This document shows positions 38,225 to 48,450 of a stretch of 64,000 nucleotides of DNA, piece by piece. The notes under the pieces are model-generated. The model saw nothing but the letters and a program-made list of their open reading frames with translations, was not told the origin of the DNA and searched no databases. Every line of letters begins with the position of its first letter. Within the stretch, counting starts at the first letter, position 1. Source of the stretch: Streptomyces sp. NBC_00457 (lineage in GTDB: Bacteria; Actinomycetota; Actinomycetes; Streptomycetales; Streptomycetaceae); contig NZ_CP107905.1 of assembly GCF_036014015.1 (NCBI RefSeq), positions 1 to 64,000 of the forward strand, in the 5' to 3' direction. A program made the position numbers and the translations under genes.

Positions 38225-40899
38225 GGGTGCCGATCCGTCACATCGCCGGGCATCTGGTGTGGTCGACGCACGGCAGCGTGTGGGCCGTCTACCGGCTGCA
38301 CCCGGGCCCGGACCGTCAGGGCCGCCATGAGGAGACCGTGCAGGGCACCTATGTGCCGGCCGCTGTACGGGAGGAGCAGCTTGCCAAGATCACCCATTTG
38401 GTGCGGTCCCTGTCGGGGGCGCCGCGGCTGTTCGGCCTGTGCGCCCGGGTCGATCCGGGTGAGGTCGCGCTCCGCATGATCGAGGGCATCGAACCCGCGG
38501 ATGCACCGCGGGGCCAGATGCACCCGTGGGTGGAGAACGTCGAGGCCACGCTGGATCTGCTGGACGGGCAGGAGATGCACCGCCGCACCCTGTGGCTGGC
38601 GGTCCCGCTCCAGACCGACGGCGCCGGCTTGCAGATGACCGCTCAGTTCGGCGCGCTGTGGGCCGAGATCGCCCCGGCGCTGGGCATGCGGCCGACGCCA
38701 GTGGCGCGGCGGGAAGTGACCGCGTACCAGGAGCAGGCTGCACGGGTGGAGGCCGCCCTCGCCGACGGCGCCGCGTTCCGCCCCGCCCGCCCGGCGGAGA
38801 TCGTGTGGATGGTCCAGCACGCGCTGCACCGCGGGATGGACGAGCCGCTGCTGGCCGAAGCCGAGAGCAGCGAGCTGTTCGGCGGGCAGGTACGCGAGGG
38901 GGTTCTGCACTCCCCCAGCTACGCCGATCTCGGGCAGGTCCGCCTCCAGGAGGGCGGCATCGACCCGGACCTCGACGACGTCGACGAGCTCAAGAGCACC
39001 GACCAGCTCACCCGGTCGGGACGCAAGGCGTGGTGGCGAGTGAACACGGCCTCGCCGCTGCGCCGCCGATGGCTGCAGATCGAGTCCGACGCCGGCACCG
39101 GCTACCAGGCGCAGTTGGCGCTGGCTGAGTGCCCGCCCGCGGTCAGCGTGGATGCCGCCGATCTGTTCGCTCAGCTGGAGACGCTCGATTTTCCTGTCGA
39201 CTACACCGTCGACCTGACGCTCGTGCCTGCGGAGAAGGCGCGGGACCAAGTGCGGCGCAAGCGGAATGAACTCGTCGACCAGGCCGACCAGTACGACGCC
39301 CGGCCGACCGGCATGCCCGCCTCGCTCACGGACGCCGCCCGCGACCTGGGCGAGCTGGACGCCCGCCTGTCGCGCACCTCGGTCGAGGTCGAGGTGCAGT
39401 CCGTGACCGTCCTCACGGTGTGGGGGCCGACCGCCGCGATCTGCGACGCCCGCGCCCGGGCCTTGGCGGCCCTGCTCGGCGGCGCCGACTACCGGGCCGT
39501 ACGCCCGGCCGGACTGCAGGAGGCGCTTTTCATGCTCGGGCTGCCGGGCACCACACGGCCGGGCGTAGTGCGGGAGTTCACGCAGCACCAGGTCTCCGAG
39601 GACTGGGCGTTGGGCGGCGCCTTCACCATCGGTGAGGTCGGCGACCCCAACGGCATGTTCCTCGGCATCGACCTGGACTGCGGCACCACCCGCCCCGTCA
39701 TGATCAACGTGGCGGACGCGCCGAAGCACGACGCCAGCGCCTCCCTGGGCATCGTCGGTGATCTGGGGGCCGGGAAGAGCGTCCTGCAGAAGCTGATCGC
39801 GGAGGCGGTGTGGGCGCGCGGCGGCTGCGCGATCTGCATCGACCGCACCCCCATCCGCGAGTGGGCGACCTTCGCCCGTACCGCCGCGAAGGGCCGTGTC
39901 CAGATCATCGACGCCGCCCAGGCCGAGGTGTCCATCGACCCCTTGAGGATGTTCGACGGGCCCGAGGGCCGCCACTACGCCCTGTCGTACCTGACCTTGC
40001 AGCTCGGCATCGGCCCGATGAGCACCAACGGCGAGGTCCTGCACCACGCCGTCGAGAAGGCCGCCGCCAGCGATGCCCCCTCCATGCGCCGCGTGCTGAA
40101 GGTCCTGGAGGAGATGGCCGTACGCGAGGTGGGCAAGCGGCAGGACGCGGCGTCCGCGCTCGCCGGACTCGTCCGCGTCGTGGCCACCAACTCCCTGGCG
40201 GCGATGGTGTTCGATCCCACCCTGCCCCCGGTGCGGTTGGACGCCTCAAGCACCTCCGACATGATCGTGATCACGACCGCGGGTCTGAAGCTGCCGCCCA
40301 AGGCTGCGTTCGCCAACCCGGAGGTCCTGCACCAGCAACCGCTGGAAGCCCTGATCGGGCGTGCCGTGCTCTACCTGATCGCGGCGCTCGCCCGGCAGAC
40401 CGCGTTCGAGGACCCCGAGCGGTTCACCGCGGTTGTCGCGGACGAGTTGTACTGGCTCACCTCGTCGGCCGAGGGCACCGCGCTGGTCCACGAGATCCTC
40501 CATGACGGCCGCAAGCACGGTGCCGGCCTGCTCGCCGCCTCCCACGACGCCGAGGAACTCGGCCCCGACCGCGGGCTGATGGCCTACCGGGCGCTCGCAC
40601 GCACGGCCGACCGTGGACGCGCCCGCCGCGGACTTGAGTTCGTCGGCCTCGACCCGAACGACGCCGAGCTGCTGCGGCTGGTTACCACTGGCCTGTCCCC
40701 CGTCGGCCAGCGCGGCCGCGAGGGGGAGTTCCTGCTGGCCTGCCCACGGCAGAACACGGGCCGGATCAAGGCCGTCATCCCCCGCATCGAGCGGATCACC
40801 ACGTCCATCGCCACCACACCGGGCCGCCGTACTGCCGCGCGCGCTGCGCATGCCTCCAGCGATCCCGCCACGGCACGACCGAAGGAACACGTCTCATGA
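38221..40899 (+). CDS. VirB4-like conjugation ATPase
   Basis: An 892-residue ATPase. Walker A is GDLGAGKS (about residues 515-522) and Walker B AVVADELYWL (about 738-747). The N-terminal 480 residues match the VirB4/TcpF-type regulatory region (HLVWSTHGSVWAVYRLHP; ENVEATLDLLDGQEMHRRTLWLAV). VirB4 powers assembly of the channel and substrate passage at the cytoplasmic membrane. Start GTG at 38221 overlaps the previous stop as GTGA; the stop overlaps the next ATG. Length and motif order are normal for the family, and the gene looks intact. Confidence 0.88.
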   Translation: MRVPIRHIAGHLVWSTHGSVWAVYRLHPGPDRQGRHEETVQGTYVPAAVREEQLAKITHLVRSLSGAPRLFGLCARVDPGEVALRMIEGIEPADAPRGQMHPWVENVEATLDLLDGQEMHRRTLWLAVPLQTDGAGLQMTAQFGALWAEIAPALGMRPTPVARREVTAYQEQAARVEAALADGAAFRPARPAEIVWMVQHALHRGMDEPLLAEAESSELFGGQVREGVLHSPSYADLGQVRLQEGGIDPDLDDVDELKSTDQLTRSGRKAWWRVNTASPLRRRWLQIESDAGTGYQAQLALAECPPAVSVDAADLFAQLETLDFPVDYTVDLTLVPAEKARDQVRRKRNELVDQADQYDARPTGMPASLTDAARDLGELDARLSRTSVEVEVQSVTVLTVWGPTAAICDARARALAALLGGADYRAVRPAGLQEALFMLGLPGTTRPGVVREFTQHQVSEDWALGGAFTIGEVGDPNGMFLGIDLDCGTTRPVMINVADAPKHDASASLGIVGDLGAGKSVLQKLIAEAVWARGGCAICIDRTPIREWATFARTAAKGRVQIIDAAQAEVSIDPLRMFDGPEGRHYALSYLTLQLGIGPMSTNGEVLHHAVEKAAASDAPSMRRVLKVLEEMAVREVGKRQDAASALAGLVRVVATNSLAAMVFDPTLPPVRLDASSTSDMIVITTAGLKLPPKAAFANPEVLHQQPLEALIGRAVLYLIAALARQTAFEDPERFTAVVADELYWLTSSAEGTALVHEILHDGRKHGAGLLAASHDAEELGPDRGLMAYRALARTADRGRARRGLEFVGLDPNDAELLRLVTTGLSPVGQRGREGEFLLACPRQNTGRIKAVIPRIERITTSIATTPGRRTAARAAHASSDPATARPKEHVS

Positions 40900-41273
40900 C
40901 CGCGTCTTCTTTCTCCGCATCCCGCGCCCGGCTCCTCGCCACCGCGGCGAGTGTCCTGATAGCCATCGTCCTACCGGCCGCCCTGCTCGCCCTGGTTGTG
41001 GGGGCAGGCGTGCCGGAGCCGTGGTGGCCGCGCACCGAACAGGCCTTCGCCGCCGACACTCACTCCGCATCCGCACGCCAGGATCCGTGCGATCTGATCG
41101 CGGGCCCGGCCAAGGAGTACTGCGAGCGCGGCGCCAACTCCGCCACGTCTTCGGCGAACGCGGCTTCCCGCGACGGCGCGAGCGCGGCTTGGATGCTGAT
41201 TCCACCCGCTGCAGGACTGGCTGCCGTCGTCGTGTGGCGGCGCCGGGGCACTGCCGGACACGGGCGGCGCTGA
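40896..41273 (+). CDS. Small membrane protein with C-x10-C motif
   Basis: A 125-residue protein with two membrane helices (about 17-37 and 99-113) around an extracytoplasmic loop. The loop holds PCDLIAGPAKEYCERG (C65 and C76), a C-x10-C unit that recurs four times in the next protein. It starts in an ATGA overlap with the VirB4 gene and ends right before the VirB6-like gene. A disulfide-stabilised partner of the VirB6-like protein is a reasonable guess; family not recognised. Confidence 0.7.
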   Translation: MTASSFSASRARLLATAASVLIAIVLPAALLALVVGAGVPEPWWPRTEQAFAADTHSASARQDPCDLIAGPAKEYCERGANSATSSANAASRDGASAAWMLIPPAAGLAAVVVWRRRGTAGHGRR

Positions 41274-44063
41274 ATGTGGCGCCCAGACCGCGGCACACTC
41301 CGCTCGGCCGGTGTCGTCGTCCTGCTCACCGGCGTGTTCCTCCTGGTCAACAGCCAGGTCGTATACGCGGCGAGCAGCAACAGCGAGACCGGAGACCTCC
41401 TCGCGCCGCTGAACATCACCTCCTCCGAAGGGGTGCCGATCAACGGCTACGAGCTGAACGCCCAGGGCGGCTCCATCGTCAGCTTCAAGACGCAGTCCCT
41501 CGCCTTCGCCCTGTCCGGCCTGTTCACCCTCATCCGGCTCCTGGTCGGACTGGCGGGGTGGGCCATCGAGGTCGCCTTCCGGTTCCCGCTGCTGAAGATC
41601 CTCACCGCTCCGGCGCAGAAGGTCGCCGACGCCTACAACACCGTGGTCGTCGACGCCCTCGGTCTCAAGGGGCTGCTGCTGGCCTGGGGTTTCGTCTTCG
41701 CCGGCTTCATGATCGTGCGCGGCCGGGTCGGCCGCGGGCTGGGCGAGATCTTCCTGACCCTGCTGATCGCGGCGTTCGCCGCGTCCACCTTCGTCCGCCC
41801 CGACTACCTGCTCACCCAGAACGGACCGCTGGGGCAAACTCAGCAGGTGGCCGCCGAGGTCGCCCAGGAGAGCGTCAACTCCTACGACTGGGGCGGCAAG
41901 CTCGCCACCTTGAGTCCGTGCGACGGCATGGCCGGCATGCAGGAAATCAAGTGCGAGGAGCTTCAGGCCGCAAAGCCGGTGTCGGCACAAGACGTGGCCC
42001 GCCCGCTCCAGGACTCGGTCACCAACGCAATGATCGTCAAGCCCTACATGCTGCTGCAGTACGGGCGCATCCTCGACCCGGCCAAGAAGTCCGACCGCCA
42101 GGCCTACGCCGTCCACCTGAAGTGGGTCACCGGCGGCTACCAGGCCACCAAGGACAGCGACGCCAGCGGCGATGAGGACAACGGATGTGACCAACTCGCC
42201 CCACCCGCCCAGAAATACTGCGAAGAACGGAACGAAAAGGAGGAAGAGAAGAACACCTGCAGCCTCCTGGACGGCCAAGCCTACGAAGTCTGTATGCGGG
42301 ACACCGGCGGGGGCAGTGGAGGCGACGATCCCTGCAACCGGATCAAAGGGCCGGCCAAAGCCTACTGCGAGCGCGGCGGCGGAGTCGCTGCGGACGATCT
42401 GCCCGAACTCACCCCCGGCGGCGAGCTGCTGAACTCGACCAACGCTGTGGTCAGCAAGGAGGACCGCGAGTTCGAGGCATTCCTCGGCGATTTGAGCGAC
42501 TCCGGCGACGTCGGCAAGGCCTGCGCCGCGTACGCCAAGCAGCCCACCTGGTGGCGGGTCGGCGGCGCCTTGCTGATGCTGCTCGCCGCACTGTTCGTCT
42601 GCGGCATGCTGCTGTCGTCCGCGATCGTCCTGCTCGGTACCCAGGGTGTCTGCGCCGCGGCCGCAGCCGCCGGCGGCGTCACGTTCGTCGCCGCCATGCT
42701 GCCCGGGCCCCCACGGCAGTCGGTGTGGAGGTGGCTGTCGATCTGGGGCATTGCGATCCTCGCCATGGTCGGCATCTGCGCCTTCATCCCGTTCTTCGGC
42801 ATCGCCATCGACGCCACGATCACCGACGGCCCGGACCTGATGGTCGAGCGGATCCTGCTGATCGACGTGCTGGCCATCGCGGGCGCGGCCGGCCACCGCC
42901 GCCTGCTGACCGGCATCGGCTCGTTCGGCCGTCGCATGGCCATGCGGATGCGCTACGCCAAGGTCGGCGGCACCCACCTGCCCGGTGACACCTCCGAGCT
43001 CGGCGCCGCGCTTGCCATGAACTCCCCAGCTGCGATGGGCGGTTACGGCGGCGGGCTGCGTGCCTTCACGGGCGGTGGAGGCGGCCGGTACGGGATGCTC
43101 GGTACCCGCCAGCGGCTGATGGGCGCGCTCGCCTCCTTCGTCGATGGCGCGGGGATGCCGGTGGACACCGGCGGCGTCCTCGCCGATGCCACCGCCGAAG
43201 CCGGACGTGGTCTGGCCCCGCTCACCGCGGCGGCGGCCGTGGGCGGGCTGGGCGCACGGCTCGGCGCGAAGGGTGCGCACTGGCTGCTGATCGGCCGTCG
43301 GCCGGACAGAGAGCAGCTGGCCAAGTGGCGCAAGCCCACCGCCGGCGGGGACCCGAGTTCGGGCGGCCCGCCGGATGGCGGCGACGGTGGTCCCGGCGGT
43401 GCGGGGCCGCGCCGGCCGGGAGGTCCGCCCGACCGCTACCGCAACGAGCAGGGCCAGGTCGTCGACCGCAACACCGGCCAGGTGCTGCACGACCAGGACA
43501 CCGACCGCACGCTGCTGTCGACGCGCGCCCACAACCGGCTGGTCCGCTTCCGCGGCTACCGCATCCTGAACCGCGGCGGCCGGACCGCGTACGGAGCGAC
43601 GTACGGCCTGCCCGCAGGCGTCCGCCGGGCACGGTCGGGCGGCTCGCGCTATGCCCAAGATGCCCGGCAGCAGGTGCGGGTGTGGGGCAACACTGTCCGC
43701 GAAGACGGCCGCGCCTGGGGTGACACGGGGCGTCATGTGGCCCGGGTTGTGCGGGAGAGCGATGACCGCGGCGGGCCAGGCCCCTTCATCAGCCGCCGCC
43801 TGACCAGGACATCGTCGGCGACCGCCGCCCCGGCGGCGTCTCCTCACCGGCCCGATGCCTCCCCTCGCACCGCACGGCCCAGCGCACCGTCTTCGCGCAC
43901 CAACCGCACTGCGGCCACGCCGCCTGCCGGCCCGCCTCGCCGCACTGGCGGCAGTGACGCAGACGGTTCCGCTGGCATCACCAACCAGGAGCGGATGCGA
44001 CAAGCAGAGGCATTGGGTGAGATGCGCGAACGGTGGCGCTCCGAGGACGGTGACGACGAGTGA
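41274..44063 (+). CDS. VirB6-like polytopic membrane protein
   Basis: A 929-residue protein with an N-terminal signal-like helix (about 12-32), a cluster of helices (about 75-175), an extracytoplasmic cysteine-rich loop (about 205-400), a second cluster of helices (about 425-545, including WRVGGALLMLLAALFVCGML) and a long glycine/arginine-rich cytoplasmic tail. This is the layout of VirB6/TcpH-type channel proteins in Gram-positive conjugation systems. The loop contains four C-x10-C units (CDGMAGMQEIKC, CDQLAPPAQKYC, CSLLDGQAYEVC, CNRIKGPAKAYC). The gene starts directly after the previous stop. Confidence 0.8.
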   Translation: MWRPDRGTLRSAGVVVLLTGVFLLVNSQVVYAASSNSETGDLLAPLNITSSEGVPINGYELNAQGGSIVSFKTQSLAFALSGLFTLIRLLVGLAGWAIEVAFRFPLLKILTAPAQKVADAYNTVVVDALGLKGLLLAWGFVFAGFMIVRGRVGRGLGEIFLTLLIAAFAASTFVRPDYLLTQNGPLGQTQQVAAEVAQESVNSYDWGGKLATLSPCDGMAGMQEIKCEELQAAKPVSAQDVARPLQDSVTNAMIVKPYMLLQYGRILDPAKKSDRQAYAVHLKWVTGGYQATKDSDASGDEDNGCDQLAPPAQKYCEERNEKEEEKNTCSLLDGQAYEVCMRDTGGGSGGDDPCNRIKGPAKAYCERGGGVAADDLPELTPGGELLNSTNAVVSKEDREFEAFLGDLSDSGDVGKACAAYAKQPTWWRVGGALLMLLAALFVCGMLLSSAIVLLGTQGVCAAAAAAGGVTFVAAMLPGPPRQSVWRWLSIWGIAILAMVGICAFIPFFGIAIDATITDGPDLMVERILLIDVLAIAGAAGHRRLLTGIGSFGRRMAMRMRYAKVGGTHLPGDTSELGAALAMNSPAAMGGYGGGLRAFTGGGGGRYGMLGTRQRLMGALASFVDGAGMPVDTGGVLADATAEAGRGLAPLTAAAAVGGLGARLGAKGAHWLLIGRRPDREQLAKWRKPTAGGDPSSGGPPDGGDGGPGGAGPRRPGGPPDRYRNEQGQVVDRNTGQVLHDQDTDRTLLSTRAHNRLVRFRGYRILNRGGRTAYGATYGLPAGVRRARSGGSRYAQDARQQVRVWGNTVREDGRAWGDTGRHVARVVRESDDRGGPGPFISRRLTRTSSATAAPAASPHRPDASPRTARPSAPSSRTNRTAATPPAGPPRRTGGSDADGSAGITNQERMRQAEALGEMRERWRSEDGDDE

Positions 44064-45214
44064 GGCCGCCTGGCCGTCGCATGAGGCGGTGGGTATGTAT
44101 CGTCGCACTGCTGATGTTCGCCGCCGTGTGCTGCGCCGTGCCGGCAGGGAACGCGATCAGCGCGTACGTCGCGCTGAAGACGGGTGCAGGCACCGGCGAC
44201 GGCGGGATCGCCGAAGGCGGCACGGCAGCGGACATCCCACCGCGCATGCTCACCGCCTACAAGAAGGCGGTCCAGCAGGTCGGGAACTATGTGCCGAAGT
44301 GTCAGGGCATGCGCTGGCCGATCCTCGCCGGGATCGCCAAGGTCGAGTCCAACCACGCCGTGGGCCGCAACGTCGCCGGCAACGGAGACATCCGCCCGAA
44401 GATCTACGGGGTGCTCCTCAACGGGTCCGGGGCCGGTGGCAACACCACCGTCTTCCCGGACACCGACGGCGGCAAATGGGACGGCACCTCTCAGGGCGAG
44501 CGCGCCGTTGGCCCCTTCCAGTTCCTGCCGTCCACCTGGTCGACCGTCGGCGAGGACATCGGCGGCGACAAGACCGCCGACCCGCACAACGCCGACGACG
44601 CCGCCCTCGGCGCCGCGATCTATCTGTGCGGCAACGGCCGGGACCTGACCCAGCGTGACCAGCTCAAGGCGGCGATCCTGCAGTACAACCACTCCAACAC
44701 GTACCTCTCGAACGTGCTGGGCTGGATCGACCAGTACACGGCGGCCGCCAAGGACCCAGGCCTCAAGAACGTGTCCAGAAAGATCCGCACCGTGCTTGAT
44801 GCGGCTCTGTCCCAGCGGGGCGTGCCCTACTCATGGGGTGGCGGCAACACGAACGGCAAATCGACCGGGATCTGCTGCTCGCCCAACGGGTCCAGCGGCG
44901 AGCACATCAACGGCTTCGACTGCTCTGGGCTAACCCAGTACGCGTACGCCAAAGTCGGCATCCGGCTGCCGCGGGTCGCATCCGCCCAGGCCGGTGCTGG
45001 CCAGCGGATCCCCGCCCGCCTGGGCACATCCGCCCTCAAGCCCGGCGACTTGGTCTTCTTCGCCTACGCACCCGGCCGCGATTCCACGATCTACCACGTC
45101 GGCCTCTACACCGGCGGCGGACAGATGACCAACGCCGCCCGCCCGAACACGGTCGTCCGCCTGGACGCGGTCGACGCAATGTCGGGATACGCGGGAGGAG
45201 CCAGACTGCTGTGA
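44060..45214 (+). CDS. Lytic transglycosylase / NlpC-P60 peptidoglycan hydrolase (VirB1-like)
   Basis: A 384-residue cell-wall hydrolase. A signal anchor at about 9-32 is followed by a lytic transglycosylase domain (about 75-225) with KVESNHAVG (catalytic glutamate about residue 96) and GPFQFLPSTW, and an NlpC/P60 domain (about 240-384) with FDCSGLTQYAY (catalytic cysteine about 288), GDLVFF and YHVGLY (histidine about 345). It cleaves both glycan and peptide bonds to let the channel cross the wall, like TcpG/VirB1. GTG start in a GTGA overlap with the VirB6-like gene. Confidence 0.88.
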   Translation: MRPPGRRMRRWVCIVALLMFAAVCCAVPAGNAISAYVALKTGAGTGDGGIAEGGTAADIPPRMLTAYKKAVQQVGNYVPKCQGMRWPILAGIAKVESNHAVGRNVAGNGDIRPKIYGVLLNGSGAGGNTTVFPDTDGGKWDGTSQGERAVGPFQFLPSTWSTVGEDIGGDKTADPHNADDAALGAAIYLCGNGRDLTQRDQLKAAILQYNHSNTYLSNVLGWIDQYTAAAKDPGLKNVSRKIRTVLDAALSQRGVPYSWGGGNTNGKSTGICCSPNGSSGEHINGFDCSGLTQYAYAKVGIRLPRVASAQAGAGQRIPARLGTSALKPGDLVFFAYAPGRDSTIYHVGLYTGGGQMTNAARPNTVVRLDAVDAMSGYAGGARLL

Positions 45215-45834
45215 CCTCCACCCCACGCTCCCCACGCCTGCTGCTGATCATCACCGTCGCGCTCGCCGCTGGCGGGGTCGTTCTCCTGGCCCTCCCCCAC
45301 GGCAGGACGGTGCCAGTCTCGGCGACACCGCCCAGCGTGACCGCGTCAGCGGATTCCCCGTCCAGGGCTTCGTCCGCGCCGGTTCCGAACCGTACGCGCT
45401 CCGCGCCCACGACGCCGGCGGCACCCGAGTCCGCGCTGCCGCCGCACGGCGAAGGCCCGGCTGGCGACCGAGCCATCCAGCAAGTGCTGGAGAGGGCCTG
45501 GCCCGCCGACCTTCCCGCCGTCGACGAGCGTCAGTTGCTCACCGCCGGCCGCGCCCTGCTGCGCGCGGACGCCACCGGGATCGGCCGCGCCAGGTGGCCC
45601 GGCATGTTCCGCGGCTCCGGGCGGGCGGTCGCTCCGGCCTTCGCCACGGCCCGCTTCCGAATCCAGGCCGCGATCGCCCGCCGCGACGGCAGCCCGGACA
45701 CGGCGGTCGTGCACCTGGTGTGGGCGGGTGCCGACCGCGGCGGCACCTACACCGACGGCCGCATCACCGATCTGTTCTTCACCCGCACCGTCCGGAAGGG
45801 GGAGCCGACGTGGACTCCGCAGCCTCATATCTGA
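45211..45834 (+). CDS. Secreted or membrane-anchored hypothetical protein
   Basis: A 207-residue protein with a basic start and one N-terminal membrane helix (about 9-28, LLLIITVALAAGGVVLLALP), a proline/serine/threonine-rich linker (about 32-75), and a C-terminal alpha/beta domain (about 85-207) ending RITDLFFTRTVRKGEPTW. The layout suggests an extracytoplasmic domain held by a flexible wall-spanning linker. It overlaps the genes on both sides within the secretion operon. Family not recognised. Confidence 0.72.
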   Translation: MTSTPRSPRLLLIITVALAAGGVVLLALPHGRTVPVSATPPSVTASADSPSRASSAPVPNRTRSAPTTPAAPESALPPHGEGPAGDRAIQQVLERAWPADLPAVDERQLLTAGRALLRADATGIGRARWPGMFRGSGRAVAPAFATARFRIQAAIARRDGSPDTAVVHLVWAGADRGGTYTDGRITDLFFTRTVRKGEPTWTPQPHI

Positions 45835-48440
45835 GGGAACAGGCCTTCGACGGGGCCACGGGCCAAGTATTCGGCCTGATCACCGGGCTCGTCGAAGCCG
45901 TCGCCTGGCTCTACGACCACTGGTACCTGCTCGCCCTCGCCGTCGCCGCTCCCTGGGGTGTGGGCGAGATGGTGGTACGGCGCCTGGCGGAGCGGGCCGT
46001 TGCCGAGCGGATGGCCCTGGAGCTCACCCCCGCCCGGCACTTCGACCCGGGCTTGGAGGAGATCTTCCGCCGCGGTGTGCAGCTGGCCCGGGCCTCGACG
46101 AGCATGCCGTGGTGGGCGCCGCGCCGGTCGAAGACCGTGCAGATCAGGCTGCGCGCGGACGGCTCCAGCACGCTGCGCTACCGCATCGAGGGCCCCGCTG
46201 GGGGCGAACGGCTGCTGTCTATCACCCCGTTCGGGCCGAACGTCACCGTCGACCGCGCCCGCCCGATCGTGGACAAGCCACGCGATCACGTGGTGCGGGC
46301 GGAGTTCATCCTGCGCGGCAGACTCACCGCTCCCCTGCGGGAGGTGCCACTGGAGCCCGACCCGCTGCAGCCCCTGGTCGACGCCGTGTCCGACCTGCGG
46401 GCCGAACTGGGCGACCTCGCCGAGATCCGCCTCGACATCCAGCGCGCCCCCAAGTGGGCCCTGCGCGCTCGCCGTCTGCAGCTCATGAGTACCGCACGCC
46501 GCCAGGAGCGCCGGGAGACCCAGCGCGCGGCGCGCTGGGTGCGCCAGGACGCCACCGGGATCGAAGACTCGCTGGCCTGGAACCTGCAGGCGCTAGTCAC
46601 CGGCAAGGACCACTCAGCCGGGCGGCGACTGGTGATGCCCCCGGTGCCGCGCCGGGTTGACCGGTCCCAGGCCCTCGGCAAGCTCGCCGAGGACGACCAC
46701 CTCGTCCGCGTGCAGCTGCTCGTGATGTGCGCGTCGAACGTCGAAGGCCGCGCCCAGGCCCGTCTCGCCCAACTCCAAGCGGGGTTCGATGTGTTCGGCG
46801 GCCGCTCTCGGTGGGCCATGCGCGGCTGGCGGCTGGGACCGTGGCGGTTCGGTGCCGATCACTGGCCCACCCGGCGCAGCTTCGAACGCCGCTGGGACTT
46901 GGGGCAGTGCCAGCCGCCCCGCGCGAACTGGGTGCGGCTGGAGGAATTGACCGGACTGCTCAAGCCGCCGACCGTCCACTGCCGGCTGCCGCTGCTTCCC
47001 GGTGACTTGCCGACGTTCGAGTTCGGGAATCCTGAGCTGTTGCTGCAGGGCATCTACCGGGGACCGGACGGCCGCAGGCGTCTGGTCGCCACCTACACGG
47101 CCCAGACGCTGTTCGAGTGCGGAGTGGGCAAAGCCGGTGGCGGGAAGACGGAACGCGCGCTGGCGCAGGCGATCGGGTGGGCGCACGCCGGCGGCGGATT
47201 GATGTTCCTCGACCCACACCGCGACTCCTGGCCGCGCGCCGCGACGTTCCTCGCCCACGACCACCTAATGCAGAAGATCGCGCTGATCGACCTCAACGCA
47301 GCAGGGCCCTCACCGATGTTGAGCTCGTGGAATCCGATCGCCATGCACCACGGGCCGGCTCCGCACGACGTCGTCGAGGCGGTCACCGACGCCTTCGCCT
47401 CCATCCTCGGCTGGGACGACGCCGCCGCTCCCCGCGCGCTGACCATCCTCACCTCGTGCCTGGCCGTGCTGGTCGCCATCAACCAGGCCGCCTGCCAGGC
47501 CGGACGCCGCGAAGACCAGACCACCGTCTTCCATGTGCGGTCCCTGATCTCCGACCCCGGCTTCCGGGCTGCGGCGCTGGCCGCCATGGCGGACCGGCTG
47601 GACGAGGAGACACGGGCGTGGTGGCGGACGGTGTTTCCGACCTTCCCTCCGGACGCGTTCGCCGTCGTCCTCAACCCGCTCGCCCGGCTGGCCGCCAACC
47701 CGGTCACCCGTGCCTTTCTCGGCCAGCCGGTCGGCGTCTACAACAGCCGGGCCGCCATGGACAACGGGCTGATCGTGTGGGTGTGCCCGGCCGGGAACGG
47801 CCCCACCGACCGGCTGCTGACCGCGCTCCTCGCGCGGGACCTGCTGCGGGCGGTGCGCTCGCGCCGGGACACGCCCGAGGAGCAACGGCGGCTGTTCCGG
47901 CTGTACTTCGACGAGCTGATCACCCTGACCGGTGCGGCTCCGGAGACCATCGCGTCGATGTTCGAAGACTTCCGCAAGTTCAGGGTCACCGTGCACGGCA
48001 TGACGCAGCTGCTGGGCCGTCTGCCGGCGCCGGTGCGGATGTCGTTGACGCAGAACGCGTCCACGCTGGCGTCCACGGCCGGTTCCAAGACCGCGATCGC
48101 TCCGATCACCGCGGAGTGGGGGGACAAGCCGAGCGCGGACGAGGTCGCCGCACTCGACCGGTTCGAGCACTACATGACGCTCACCGTCGACGGCCGCCGT
48201 GTTGGGCCGGTCCGGATCACCGGTCCGCACCTGGACGAGGTGTTCGCCGACTACGCCCGACCCGGCGATGTCGCCGCCCTGGAGCGTGCTGCCCGCACCA
48301 CCGCCGGGGCAGTGCCGCTCGGCGAGCTCACCGCCACCGCTGCCGACCAGCAAGGCCGTGTCAGCGCATTCCTCGCCCAGCGCGCTCCCGCTGCCACAGC
48401 GGACGTACGAATGAGCAAGCACTCGGACGGATATCAGTGA
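45810..48440 (+). CDS. VirD4/TraG-like type IV coupling ATPase
   Basis: An 876-residue protein starting at GTG 45810 (GGGGGAG six bases upstream) inside the end of the previous gene. One membrane helix lies about residues 25-48. The ATPase domain has Walker A GVGKAGGGKT (about 438-447), LMFLDPHRD (about 464) and YFDELITL (about 699-706). These fit VirD4/TcpA-type coupling proteins, which hand the relaxase-DNA complex to the channel; a second VirB4-type ATPase is the alternative. Partners are the VirB4 at 38221 and the wall hydrolase. The sequence ends the block at an IS remnant. Confidence 0.82.
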   Translation: MDSAASYLREQAFDGATGQVFGLITGLVEAVAWLYDHWYLLALAVAAPWGVGEMVVRRLAERAVAERMALELTPARHFDPGLEEIFRRGVQLARASTSMPWWAPRRSKTVQIRLRADGSSTLRYRIEGPAGGERLLSITPFGPNVTVDRARPIVDKPRDHVVRAEFILRGRLTAPLREVPLEPDPLQPLVDAVSDLRAELGDLAEIRLDIQRAPKWALRARRLQLMSTARRQERRETQRAARWVRQDATGIEDSLAWNLQALVTGKDHSAGRRLVMPPVPRRVDRSQALGKLAEDDHLVRVQLLVMCASNVEGRAQARLAQLQAGFDVFGGRSRWAMRGWRLGPWRFGADHWPTRRSFERRWDLGQCQPPRANWVRLEELTGLLKPPTVHCRLPLLPGDLPTFEFGNPELLLQGIYRGPDGRRRLVATYTAQTLFECGVGKAGGGKTERALAQAIGWAHAGGGLMFLDPHRDSWPRAATFLAHDHLMQKIALIDLNAAGPSPMLSSWNPIAMHHGPAPHDVVEAVTDAFASILGWDDAAAPRALTILTSCLAVLVAINQAACQAGRREDQTTVFHVRSLISDPGFRAAALAAMADRLDEETRAWWRTVFPTFPPDAFAVVLNPLARLAANPVTRAFLGQPVGVYNSRAAMDNGLIVWVCPAGNGPTDRLLTALLARDLLRAVRSRRDTPEEQRRLFRLYFDELITLTGAAPETIASMFEDFRKFRVTVHGMTQLLGRLPAPVRMSLTQNASTLASTAGSKTAIAPITAEWGDKPSADEVAALDRFEHYMTLTVDGRRVGPVRITGPHLDEVFADYARPGDVAALERAARTTAGAVPLGELTATAADQQGRVSAFLAQRAPAATADVRMSKHSDGYQ

Positions 48441-48450
48441 TCCCAATCCC

